Shown here in pieces: positions 6,959-13,387 of a stretch of 13,862 nucleotides of DNA. The notes under the pieces are model-generated. The model saw nothing but the letters and a program-made list of their open reading frames with translations. It was not told where the DNA came from and did no database searches. Numbering within the stretch: position 1 is the stretch's first letter; the number at the start of each line of letters is the position of its first letter. The stretch is from CAXDOZ01 sp963991145 (lineage in GTDB: Bacteria; Bacteroidota; Bacteroidia; Chitinophagales; JABDMM01), in contig CAXDOZ010000063.1 in NCBI GenBank assembly GCA_963991145.1, forward strand, positions 1 through 13,862, read 5' to 3'. Made by a program: the position numbers and the translations under genes.

Positions 6959-7801
6959 CTAATTCTGAACGTAGGTCTCGCTCAATTTCCAGAGTCTCTC
7001 CTGAGCATCCTGATCATTTGCTAATGGATGCACTTCAGCAATTTGGCACTTGTCGTAGTAGTCTCCTGTCTTGCCTTCAACTTCAGGACTACTGGCGAGA
7101 TATACAGAGGTTTCAGCACCGTCTTTTCTGCTGATGCCAAAGAAGGTGATAATGCTCCAAAGGAATCCGTGGATAGGATTACTGTGCTTGTTACCTATTC
7201 TGGTCTTCACCAAACCAGGGTGCAAACAGTTTGCAGTAACTCCGCTTCCTTCAAGTCTTCGGGCGAGTGCCCTTGTAAAAAGCACATTCGACAATTTGCT
7301 TTGGGCATAAGCATCCGTGACATTGTACTCTCCTTTAAGTTCTGGATTATCCCAATTGATATCACCTCTGAGATGCGCTTTAGAGGATACGTTCACAATC
7401 CGCCCGGAGGGCGAAGCTTTCACCTTTTCTAAGACAAGATTACTTAGAAGGAAATAGGCAATGTGATTAGTAGCCCATTGCATTTCAATGCCCTCAACTG
7501 ATTCAGTGTATTTTGAAAAGACACCTGCGGCATTATTAATGAGGACATCAATTTTCTCAAGATCACTATTCAACTCCTTGGCTACTGATCTGATCGAATC
7601 CTGAGAACTAAGATCCACTTTGTAAAAGGCATGCACTGCATTATTATTCAGGGCATTGAGCTGATTCAGCAAACGCTCTCCTGCGGCATCACTCCTGCCT
7701 AGACCCACAATTCGCGCTCCCTTACCGGCAAGTTCCATGGCCGTTTCAAAACCAATACCTGATGTAGCACCAGTAATTACAACTGTCTTTCCTTCCATCA
7801 T
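6959..7801 (-). CDS. Short-chain dehydrogenase/reductase, retinol dehydrogenase-like
   Basis: This classical SDR oxidoreductase has 280 residues. The Rossmann nucleotide site is TGATSGIG (10-17), with GLGR after the second strand. An arginine in that position usually favours NADP(H). NNAAG (89-93) is the structural motif after strand 4. The catalytic set is Ser139/140 (NVSS), Tyr165 and Lys169 (YAQSK). HPGLVKTRIG follows at about 194-203, as in the retinol dehydrogenase/WWOX-like branch. The natural substrate in such bacterial proteins is generally unknown, probably a lipophilic alcohol or carbonyl. The start overlaps the stop of the upstream S4 protein gene as ATGA, which means translational coupling. 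A second ATG directly follows, so the start is uncertain by one codon. No terminator is seen at the 3' end, where the convergent hydrolase gene ends one base away. Confidence 0.9.
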   Translation of the reverse strand: MMEGKTVVITGATSGIGFETAMELAGKGARIVGLGRSDAAGERLLNQLNALNNNAVHAFYKVDLSSQDSIRSVAKELNSDLEKIDVLINNAAGVFSKYTESVEGIEMQWATNHIAYFLLSNLVLEKVKASPSGRIVNVSSKAHLRGDINWDNPELKGEYNVTDAYAQSKLSNVLFTRALARRLEGSGVTANCLHPGLVKTRIGNKHSNPIHGFLWSIITFFGISRKDGAETSVYLASSPEVEGKTGDYYDKCQIAEVHPLANDQDAQERLWKLSETYVQN

Positions 7802-8184
7802 AGATCCCCCCGATATTTATCGATCTGTCTGCGCTCTTTCTTAGTGGGCCTTCCGGCACCTCTCTCGCGTTTACCCACCTGAATAAATGCTGAACGATGA
7901 ACCGGTTCAAGCTCTTCCGGTGGAGTAAGGTCTTCGTAGCAGGTCTCTGCGATAGCTGCCCCTACCCGCTTCTCGATCAGCTTCAAAACCTTGATCGTTC
8001 GCACTTTGTGATTAACCCTGACTACAAGACTAATATCAGCTTCGATCTGCTTTGAGGCTTTTAAAGAATCTCCTTCAAGCTTCACTTTCCCATCGTCACA
8101 GGCCTTTGTAGCAGCGGTTCTCGACTTGAAAATTCGCACCGACCACAGCCATTTATCTATCCTAACCTTCTTCAACTCAGCCAT
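7798..8184 (-). CDS. hslR: S4-domain RNA-binding protein, Hsp15-like
   Basis: This 128-residue protein carries an N-terminal S4 RNA-binding domain (about 7-65, beginning VRIDKWLWSVRIFKSRTAATKAC, with DDGKVKLEG and KASKQIEAD). The tail is basic (KRERGAGRPTKKERRQIDKY). That layout is the Hsp15/HslR family. In E. coli the protein binds stalled 50S subunits carrying nascent chains and helps to recycle them. The same role here is inferred from family membership. The gene is first of a two-gene unit with the SDR, overlapped by four bases. The upstream terminator of the preceding gene ends about 30 bases before the ATG, so any promoter must be very close. A weak candidate is TACCTTCA at 8196-8189. 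Confidence 0.88.
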   Translation of the reverse strand: MAELKKVRIDKWLWSVRIFKSRTAATKACDDGKVKLEGDSLKASKQIEADISLVVRVNHKVRTIKVLKLIEKRVGAAIAETCYEDLTPPEELEPVHRSAFIQVGKRERGAGRPTKKERRQIDKYRGDL

Positions 8185-8219
8185 ATATTGAAGGTACGCA
8201 ATGCGTGTTAAGCCAAAAA

Positions 8220-8244
8220 AAAATCCCGCACGAAGCGGGATTTT
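8220..8244 (-). terminator. Strong intrinsic terminator after the acidic secreted protein gene
   Basis: AAAATCCCGC (8220-8229) pairs perfectly with GCGGGATTTT (8235-8244) around the loop ACGAA. In the minus-strand sense the hairpin runs into nine consecutive T residues, a textbook rho-independent terminator for the gene ending at 8296. The T run on the plus strand is only four bases and no plus-strand gene ends here. Confidence 0.92.
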
Positions 8245-8295
8245 GATCCGAACCCTCAGAAATCTGCCCTGATCATTCGGTTGATATGCGGAAAC

Positions 8296-9303
8296 TTATT
8301 GAATGACGATCTTCTGGTAATCTACCTTGTCGCCTTGAATCATTTCTAAAACATAAACGCCTTCAGCAAGATCGGGAAGCTCAACACTTGCTTTCCCCTT
8401 ATTGCTTCGCTCGCTTTTAGAGTAAACGTTGGATCCCTGCAAATCGTAAATATTGATCATAGGTTTAACACCTTTTAACGGCTTGTAGTCGATCTCAAAA
8501 CTTCCCTGATTTGGATTTGGATAAACATTCATCTCAAGATCAGAGCTTTCAGAGTTGATCACTCCGGTTGATTTAAGCTCTGCCATTTCATCTTCTGTCC
8601 AGTCTTCCACAATGATCTCCTGCATCACGATCACCTGAGTAAATACCTTAACATTTTCTTCTCCCTCACCAGAAGGAATATCGATCTCAATTTCTTCATC
8701 ACCTGTGATCACGATCACCTTTCCATCTTCAATCTGTACGATCTCTTCCAGCTCAAGCTGTAGCTGTTCAGAAAGCTCCTTCCACTCCTCTTCTGTTTTA
8801 CCTTCAAATGCCATGTGGCTGAACTGAGAGAAGATCTGGTCCCAGTCGAAATCTTCACCTTCATGACTCCATGAATAAGCTCTGACATTGCCATTGGCAT
8901 CAACTTCAGTATCAAAGCTGTACTCATATTTTGCAATATCACCCTCCAGCTTTTCAAGCATGATCTCCATCTCTTCTACATCCTTACCCATATTTAAGAG
9001 GATGTCTCCCATGTTGTCTAATTTGATCTCGTAGGTCGATAGATCGCCTTCTGCATTATTCATAATTGCATCCAGCTCTATGCCTTTCTCTTCAAGCATC
9101 TGCTTAACCTCCTCCAGATCTGCGAGGTCATCAGTCTCGAAATTGAATTCCTGCTTCTCACCATTTTCATCTGTGTGGATGTAAATGCTGATATGTGTTT
9201 CTTCAGTTTTTTCTTCCTCCTGGTTTTGGCCTTGGGCCCGATTGGAGAAAATGCCAAGGATCCCGATCAGAATTCCGGCAAGAGTGTACTTTAATACTTC
9301 CAT
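8296..9303 (-). CDS. Acidic secreted protein with T9SS type A C-terminal sorting domain
   Basis: This 335-residue protein has an N-terminal signal peptide (hydrophobic core about residues 6-20; cleavage probably near RAQG-QNQ at 23-25). It ends with a Por-secretion C-terminal sorting domain from about 258: MNVYPNPNQGSFEIDY, INIYDLQGSNVY, LAEGVYVLEM and YQKIVIQ. It should therefore cross the inner membrane by Sec and the outer membrane by T9SS, and then be released or anchored at the surface. The 230-residue middle part is very rich in Glu and Asp. It has helical stretches (LADLEEVKQMLEEKG, VEEMEIMLEKLEGD, TEEEWKELSEQLQLELEEI) and a beta-rich segment (GKVIVITGDEEIEIDI). I recognise no enzymatic domain, and metal binding is possible from composition only. 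It has its own terminator and a TAnnTTTG box, and phased repeats lie between it and the divergent two-component genes. It is probably a target or partner of that system. Confidence 0.88.
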   Translation of the reverse strand: MEVLKYTLAGILIGILGIFSNRAQGQNQEEEKTEETHISIYIHTDENGEKQEFNFETDDLADLEEVKQMLEEKGIELDAIMNNAEGDLSTYEIKLDNMGDILLNMGKDVEEMEIMLEKLEGDIAKYEYSFDTEVDANGNVRAYSWSHEGEDFDWDQIFSQFSHMAFEGKTEEEWKELSEQLQLELEEIVQIEDGKVIVITGDEEIEIDIPSGEGEENVKVFTQVIVMQEIIVEDWTEDEMAELKSTGVINSESSDLEMNVYPNPNQGSFEIDYKPLKGVKPMINIYDLQGSNVYSKSERSNKGKASVELPDLAEGVYVLEMIQGDKVDYQKIVIQ

Positions 9304-9336
9304 AGCTTAGTGTTTGGTTGAGAATGATTGATGAAT

Positions 9337-9344
9337 CAAATGTA
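9337..9344 (-). promoter_or_regulatory. -7 promoter box of the acidic secreted protein gene
   Basis: On the minus strand TACATTTG matches TAnnTTTG exactly. The start site would be near 9331, giving a leader of about 28 bases. The expected -33 TTTG is absent: that region reads ACAG and belongs to the nearest TTAACA repeat. This fits a promoter that depends on an activator bound to the repeats. Confidence 0.55.
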
Positions 9345-9365
9345 GATTCAACACATCATCGATTC

Positions 9366-9402
9366 TGTTAATGAGAACTTAAAATCTGTTAAAGATTGTT
9401 AA
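9366..9402 (-). promoter_or_regulatory. Four phased TTAACA-type direct repeats, likely response-regulator operator
   Basis: On the minus strand the sequence reads TTAACA (9402-9397), TTAACA (9392-9387), TTAAGT (9382-9377) and TTAACA (9371-9366). The TTAA cores begin 10, 10 and 11 bp apart, so all lie on one face of the helix. Tandem hexamers with 10-11 bp spacing are the usual target of OmpR/PhoB-family regulators; B. subtilis PhoP uses TTAACA-like repeats. The array spans about -35 to -71 relative to the predicted start of the acidic protein gene and 41-77 bases upstream of the kinase gene. The response regulator encoded at 10979 is the obvious candidate ligand. That link is inferred. Confidence 0.6.
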
Positions 9403-9442
9403 GTCAAAATCAAGCTGAAAGTCAAGCTATAACTTAGTCTCA

Positions 9443-10975
9443 GTGAATAAAAGGGGTATCATAATAATTACCATTTCCATGGTCTTCGCATTACTTGGTC
9501 TCACTGCCATTCAGGCGATCTGGATCAAGAAGGGAATGGAGAATCGCGTAGAAGCTTTTGATCGCTCGGTCAGTGATGCCTTGAGTACCTGTGCAAATGA
9601 GATCAATGATATGCATAAGGCACAGGGAATATTCTTTGCTCAGACCTATCAGGCAGATGAGCTTCAAGAAGGGAATATGGATCTGAGCGATATTATCCCT
9701 GAAGAATACCTCCACCCAGACAGTCCTGTTTTCATTGATATCATTGAGACATCCAATGCAGATGGAGATCAGGTAAGGGAGATATGGATCAACGACTCAA
9801 TGATCAAGGCGGAGATCATCAGTATAATCGACACACACTTTCAGGAGCAAATGGGAGGCATCACTTATGAGTTTGATGTCCACTCGAGCTACGAGGGAGT
9901 TGTTCAGGGAATAAGTGAAAATGGTTTGGGCAATCCGCTTCCAATAGAAGAGCGCATCACAGAGGATCAGTTAGTCAGGATTCTTCAAACAAGTCTGGAG
10001 AACAATGGGATCCACGCAAGTTTTGAATACGCCTTATTTGATTTGGATAATGAAGAAGATGTTTACTCCACACTATCTGCTTCTGAGGAAACTCAACTTT
10101 ATACAGCAAGAATCTACCCGGATATATTCATGGAATATCACGGGCAATTATCCCTGTTCATCCCAAAGAAAAAAGGAATCCTATTCAACCAGATGTGGCC
10201 ATTTCTAGGCGCCTCTTCCCTGTTTCTCATTGCCATCCTTGCCATTTTCCTTATCACCTTGCGAATCATTTTCCGCCAGCAGAAGCTCTCTGAGCTAAAA
10301 ACTGATTTCATCAATAACATGACTCACGAGCTTAAAACTCCTGTCTCAACTATTGGCCTCGCAACAGAAATGCTTGGCAAGGAAAAGGTCCTATCCGACT
10401 CTGAAAAGGTAAAGAGCTATTCAAGCCTCATTAGTGACGAGACTAAAAGACTCAATAGTCAAATAGAAAGAGTGCTTCAGGCGGCTCGACTGGAAAAGGG
10501 AGATCTAAGGATCGATAAAGAACCGGTTGATTTCCACGACATTCTCGATCAGGTTGAAGCCAAGGTGATCATACATATCGAGCGAGATCACGGTGAGCTA
10601 AAAAGTGAAAAAACTGCTTCTAATCATATCATCCAGGGCGACAAAGAGCATTTGGTCAATGTTATGTACAATCTCATCGACAATGCTCTTAAATACAAGA
10701 AAGATGTTCCTAGAATAGAGATCAGATCCTGGAATGCTCAAAAGGGTCTTTATATAAGTGTGAACGATCAGGGTATCGGGATGAGCAAGGCTGTTTTGGG
10801 CAGGATTTTTGAGAAATTCTACCGGGTTCCAACAGGAAACGTTCACAATGTGAAGGGCTTTGGATTGGGACTGAATTACGTAAAAACAATGGTGGAACAC
10901 CACGACGGTAAAGTCACGGTGGACAGTACTCCGGGCGTTGGAAGCACCTTCACATTATACTTTGAGCAATCATAG
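9443..10975 (+). CDS. rprX: Sensor histidine kinase, RprX-like
   Basis: This 510-residue membrane histidine kinase has two membrane segments (about 5-28 and 252-277) flanking a periplasmic sensor of about 220 residues with no domain I can name. No clear HAMP domain follows the second segment. The kinase core begins at FRQQKLSELKTDFINNM, with phospho-accepting His295 in THELKTP. The ATP-binding domain shows the N box (MYNLIDNALKY, 408-418), G1 (DQGIGM, 442-447), the F box (FEKFYRV) and G2 (GFGLGL, 472-477). The start is a GTG, chosen because it gives MNKRG directly before the first membrane helix, the usual N-terminus of Bacteroidota kinases; the next ATG would cut into that helix. The response regulator follows three bases after the stop. 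The rprX name rests on overall resemblance and on the RprY-like partner. The signal sensed is unknown. Confidence 0.92.
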   Translation: MNKRGIIIITISMVFALLGLTAIQAIWIKKGMENRVEAFDRSVSDALSTCANEINDMHKAQGIFFAQTYQADELQEGNMDLSDIIPEEYLHPDSPVFIDIIETSNADGDQVREIWINDSMIKAEIISIIDTHFQEQMGGITYEFDVHSSYEGVVQGISENGLGNPLPIEERITEDQLVRILQTSLENNGIHASFEYALFDLDNEEDVYSTLSASEETQLYTARIYPDIFMEYHGQLSLFIPKKKGILFNQMWPFLGASSLFLIAILAIFLITLRIIFRQQKLSELKTDFINNMTHELKTPVSTIGLATEMLGKEKVLSDSEKVKSYSSLISDETKRLNSQIERVLQAARLEKGDLRIDKEPVDFHDILDQVEAKVIIHIERDHGELKSEKTASNHIIQGDKEHLVNVMYNLIDNALKYKKDVPRIEIRSWNAQKGLYISVNDQGIGMSKAVLGRIFEKFYRVPTGNVHNVKGFGLGLNYVKTMVEHHDGKVTVDSTPGVGSTFTLYFEQS

Positions 10976-10978
10976 CTT

Positions 10979-11668
10979 ATGTCAGCAAACAAAATATTCC
11001 TAGCAGAAGACGACCCAAATCTCGGATTGATCTTGAAAGAATCTCTCGAAGAGAGAGGTTATGAAGTAAGCCTTTTCCGTGATGGTCAGGAAGCCTGGGA
11101 GAATTACGAAAAGTCCACTTTTGATCTCTGCCTCTTAGATATCATGATGCCTGTCAAAGACGGATTCACTCTTGCAAAAGAGATCCGCAAAGTGGATGAG
11201 GACATTCCAATAATATTTCTCACCGCAAGGTCAATGAAGGAAGACAAGATCGAAGGCTTTAAGGCTGGCGCCGATGATTACGTCAACAAGCCATTCTCTA
11301 TGGAAGAGCTCAATTTAAGGATCGAAGCTATTCTGAGGAGATCTAAACCCAAGGATGATACTTCCAATAGAAAGGTCTTTGACATTGGCACTCTGACTTT
11401 TGATTCAGAAAAGAGAATGCTCACAGGAGACGGCGTAGAGCAAAAGCTTACAACGAAAGAGTCTGACCTTTTGAGAATGCTCTGTGTGCATCAAAACAAT
11501 ATCCTTGAAAGAGATATAGCCCTTAAAGCTGTTTGGGGTGACGACAACTATTTCACCGGCCGAAGCATGGATGTTTATATCACTAAACTCCGCAAGTACC
11601 TCAAACCTGATGAGCGTATCGAGATCCAAAATATTCACGGTACAGGATTCAAGTTGGTAGCGCCTTAG
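10979..11668 (+). CDS. rprY: OmpR-family response regulator, RprY-like
   Basis: This 229-residue regulator has an N-terminal receiver domain (1-120) and a C-terminal winged-helix DNA-binding domain (about 130-227). The receiver has the acidic pocket EDD (10-12), phospho-acceptor Asp54 in LLDIMMP, the switch Thr82 (FLTAR) and Lys104 (NKPFSMEEL). The output domain contains LTTKESDLLRML, the recognition helix region GRSMDVYITKLRKYL, and the wing IQNIHGTGFKL. LAEDDPNLG and KEDKIEGFKAGADDYVNKPFSMEEL are close to Bacteroides RprY as I recall it. The gene lies three bases after the kinase, so the two form one unit. Such regulators bind tandem repeats with 10-11 bp spacing, and exactly such an array sits in the upstream gap. 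It therefore probably regulates its own operon and the divergent secreted protein. Confidence 0.94.
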   Translation: MSANKIFLAEDDPNLGLILKESLEERGYEVSLFRDGQEAWENYEKSTFDLCLLDIMMPVKDGFTLAKEIRKVDEDIPIIFLTARSMKEDKIEGFKAGADDYVNKPFSMEELNLRIEAILRRSKPKDDTSNRKVFDIGTLTFDSEKRMLTGDGVEQKLTTKESDLLRMLCVHQNNILERDIALKAVWGDDNYFTGRSMDVYITKLRKYLKPDERIEIQNIHGTGFKLVAP

Positions 11669-11683
11669 CAAGGTCAATTTGTT

Positions 11684-11691
11684 TAACTTTG
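11684..11691 (+). promoter_or_regulatory. Candidate -7 box before the acyltransferase gene
   Basis: TAACTTTG matches TAnnTTTG exactly in the 42-bp gap between the response regulator and the acyltransferase. A start near 11697 would leave a leader of about 14 bases. No -33 TTTG is found at the right distance, so this may be weak or fortuitous, and cotranscription from the two-component operon remains possible. Confidence 0.33.
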
Positions 11692-11710
11692 AGGCGATCC
11701 TCGTAATACA

Positions 11711-13387
11711 ATGGAGCAAGCCCCTAAGTACCAATTCCCGCTCGAACCAATTACCGATCTAGAAGATTGGCCTTTGGTTAATCTATCCCGCGACAGAGAT
11801 AATCTCCTTGAGCAACTCACTGATATTACCAGTCGTGATATTCTAAGCACGATGGACTCTCCGGAGGACCTATTTATTCTCCTAGAGAAAGTGATCTATC
11901 AGGAAAAGATCAGATTAACGAGAAACCCATGGGCTGCAGATCCTGAGGATGAAAAGGACTTTTGGGCTGATATCAAAAGAAGAGTCCTAAAGGCTCATGC
12001 AGGCACCAATGAAGAATACGATTTTGAAGAGGGGAAGAAGATCCTGCGTGACATAATTAACCGCTATGGAAATGAGATTGCAGGGAACTTTGAGCCGGGC
12101 ACCTATAAGTTCGCAAAGAACATTGTCCCAACACTTTTGGGATGGTTTCTTAAGGCTTCAAGTGTAGGAAAATCAAGAAGAAAAACAGTTTATGATCGAG
12201 TCAAGGTCACCGGTCCGATCGATAAGATCAGAGAGCTATCTACCAGAGGAACCCTGATCATGCTACCAACGCATTCCAGTAATCTGGATTCACTGATAAT
12301 TGGATGGGTGATCCAGTTTATGGGTCTCCCAGCATTTACATATGGCGCTGGTCTGAACCTCTTTGGGATCAAGTTGATCGCATACTTCATAAGTCGATTG
12401 GGTGCTTATCGCGTCGATAGACGTAAGAAGAACAGGATCTACCTCGAGACTCTTAAGAACTACTCATCTCTGGCAATTCAAAGAGGTGCTCATTCCCTAT
12501 TCTTCCCTGGCGGAACAAGATCGCGTTCCGGTATAATTGAGAAGCAATTGAAGCTGGGATTGATGGGTACTGCCATCGAAGCGCAGCGCTTCAATTACAT
12601 GAATTTCCCCGAGGAATCTGCCAGGAAAGTCTTCGTTCTACCTGTAAACATCAACTATCACTTTGTGCTTGAAGCTGAGGCACTTATAAACCAACACTTA
12701 AAGCGGGAAGGAAAGGAAAGATTCCTGGTTGAGAATGATAAATTCTCTACCTCCTACCGCATCGCCAAGTTCATTGTGAACTTCCTTACCACAGGAGCTG
12801 ATATGACCATTTCTTTTGGTCCAATAACCGATGTTTTTGGAAACGAAGTAGACGATAAAGGCACCAGCTTTGACCATCAGGGAAATCCCGTGGATATCAA
12901 ACGATATTTCATGTCGGATGGTAAGATCACTATGGACAAGCAGCGCGACAGTGAATATACCCGCATGCTGGGCGAACACGTGGTGAAAAGCTACCACACT
13001 CATAACACCGTATTGACAAGTTCGCTTCTGGCTTTTGTCGCTTTTGAATGCATTTTCAAGAAGCATGAAACTCTGGACCTCTTTGCAGTTCTTCGACTAC
13101 CTGAAGATGAATTGGTAATTGAGCCTGAAATTCTTGAGAGGAATGTAGAAAGACTTCAAAAAGTCCTTAAAGAAATGGAGCAGGACGGACAGGTACTTCT
13201 ATCCGAGGAGATGCACTTGCCGCTTGATGAACTGATTAAGGATGGTCTGAAAAACCTTGGATTGTTTCATCCAAAGAAAGTTCTCTTCAAGAAAAGGAAG
13301 ATGTATCGCTCAGATGATGCGAAACTGCTATATTATTATCACAACAGACTCGTAGGATACGAACTCGAGCCTTATGTCACTATCTAA
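11711..13387 (+). CDS. Glycerolipid acyltransferase, PlsB/PlsC superfamily
   Basis: This 558-residue protein belongs to the glycerol-phosphate acyltransferase superfamily. The four family blocks are in order: HSSNLD (H188 and D193, the catalytic HX4D), GAYRVDR (231-237), FFPGGTRSRSG (264-274) and VLPVNINY (309-316). Block III normally reads EGTR or EGGR; here the glutamate is replaced by glycine at residue 267. KLGLMGT follows at 281. The protein is longer than PlsC (about 240 residues) and shorter than PlsB (about 800). It has an N-terminal extension of about 170 residues and a C-terminal region of about 180 residues that I do not recognise. Block II resembles the PlsB form more than PlsC. 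The directly overlapping gpsA gene, which makes glycerol-3-phosphate, favours a first-step (GPAT-like) or related acylation role. Lysophosphatidate acylation is the alternative. It probably acts at the inner membrane. Confidence 0.88.
   Translation: MEQAPKYQFPLEPITDLEDWPLVNLSRDRDNLLEQLTDITSRDILSTMDSPEDLFILLEKVIYQEKIRLTRNPWAADPEDEKDFWADIKRRVLKAHAGTNEEYDFEEGKKILRDIINRYGNEIAGNFEPGTYKFAKNIVPTLLGWFLKASSVGKSRRKTVYDRVKVTGPIDKIRELSTRGTLIMLPTHSSNLDSLIIGWVIQFMGLPAFTYGAGLNLFGIKLIAYFISRLGAYRVDRRKKNRIYLETLKNYSSLAIQRGAHSLFFPGGTRSRSGIIEKQLKLGLMGTAIEAQRFNYMNFPEESARKVFVLPVNINYHFVLEAEALINQHLKREGKERFLVENDKFSTSYRIAKFIVNFLTTGADMTISFGPITDVFGNEVDDKGTSFDHQGNPVDIKRYFMSDGKITMDKQRDSEYTRMLGEHVVKSYHTHNTVLTSSLLAFVAFECIFKKHETLDLFAVLRLPEDELVIEPEILERNVERLQKVLKEMEQDGQVLLSEEMHLPLDELIKDGLKNLGLFHPKKVLFKKRKMYRSDDAKLLYYYHNRLVGYELEPYVTI

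Noticed and set aside
7028..7432. Plus-strand open frame of 134 codons
   Set aside because: It is fully antisense to the SDR gene, whose motifs are intact, and its translation shows no recognisable features.
9410..9428. Direct repeat TCAAGCT-N5-TCAAGCT before the kinase gene
   Set aside because: There are only two 7-base copies at 12-bp spacing, not helically phased with the TTAACA array. This is likely chance, though it lies in the same regulatory gap.
9430..9437. TAACTTAG as a -7 box for the kinase gene
   Set aside because: It is one mismatch from consensus, but only five bases before the GTG and with no -33 element, so it would need leaderless transcription.
11691..11702. Hairpin GAGG-CGAT-CCTC between the response regulator and the acyltransferase
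   Set aside because: The four-base stem has no U-tract, so it is too small for a terminator.
12698..13066. Minus-strand open frame of 122 codons
   Set aside because: It lies opposite the acyltransferase gene and has no recognisable domain or independent start signals.
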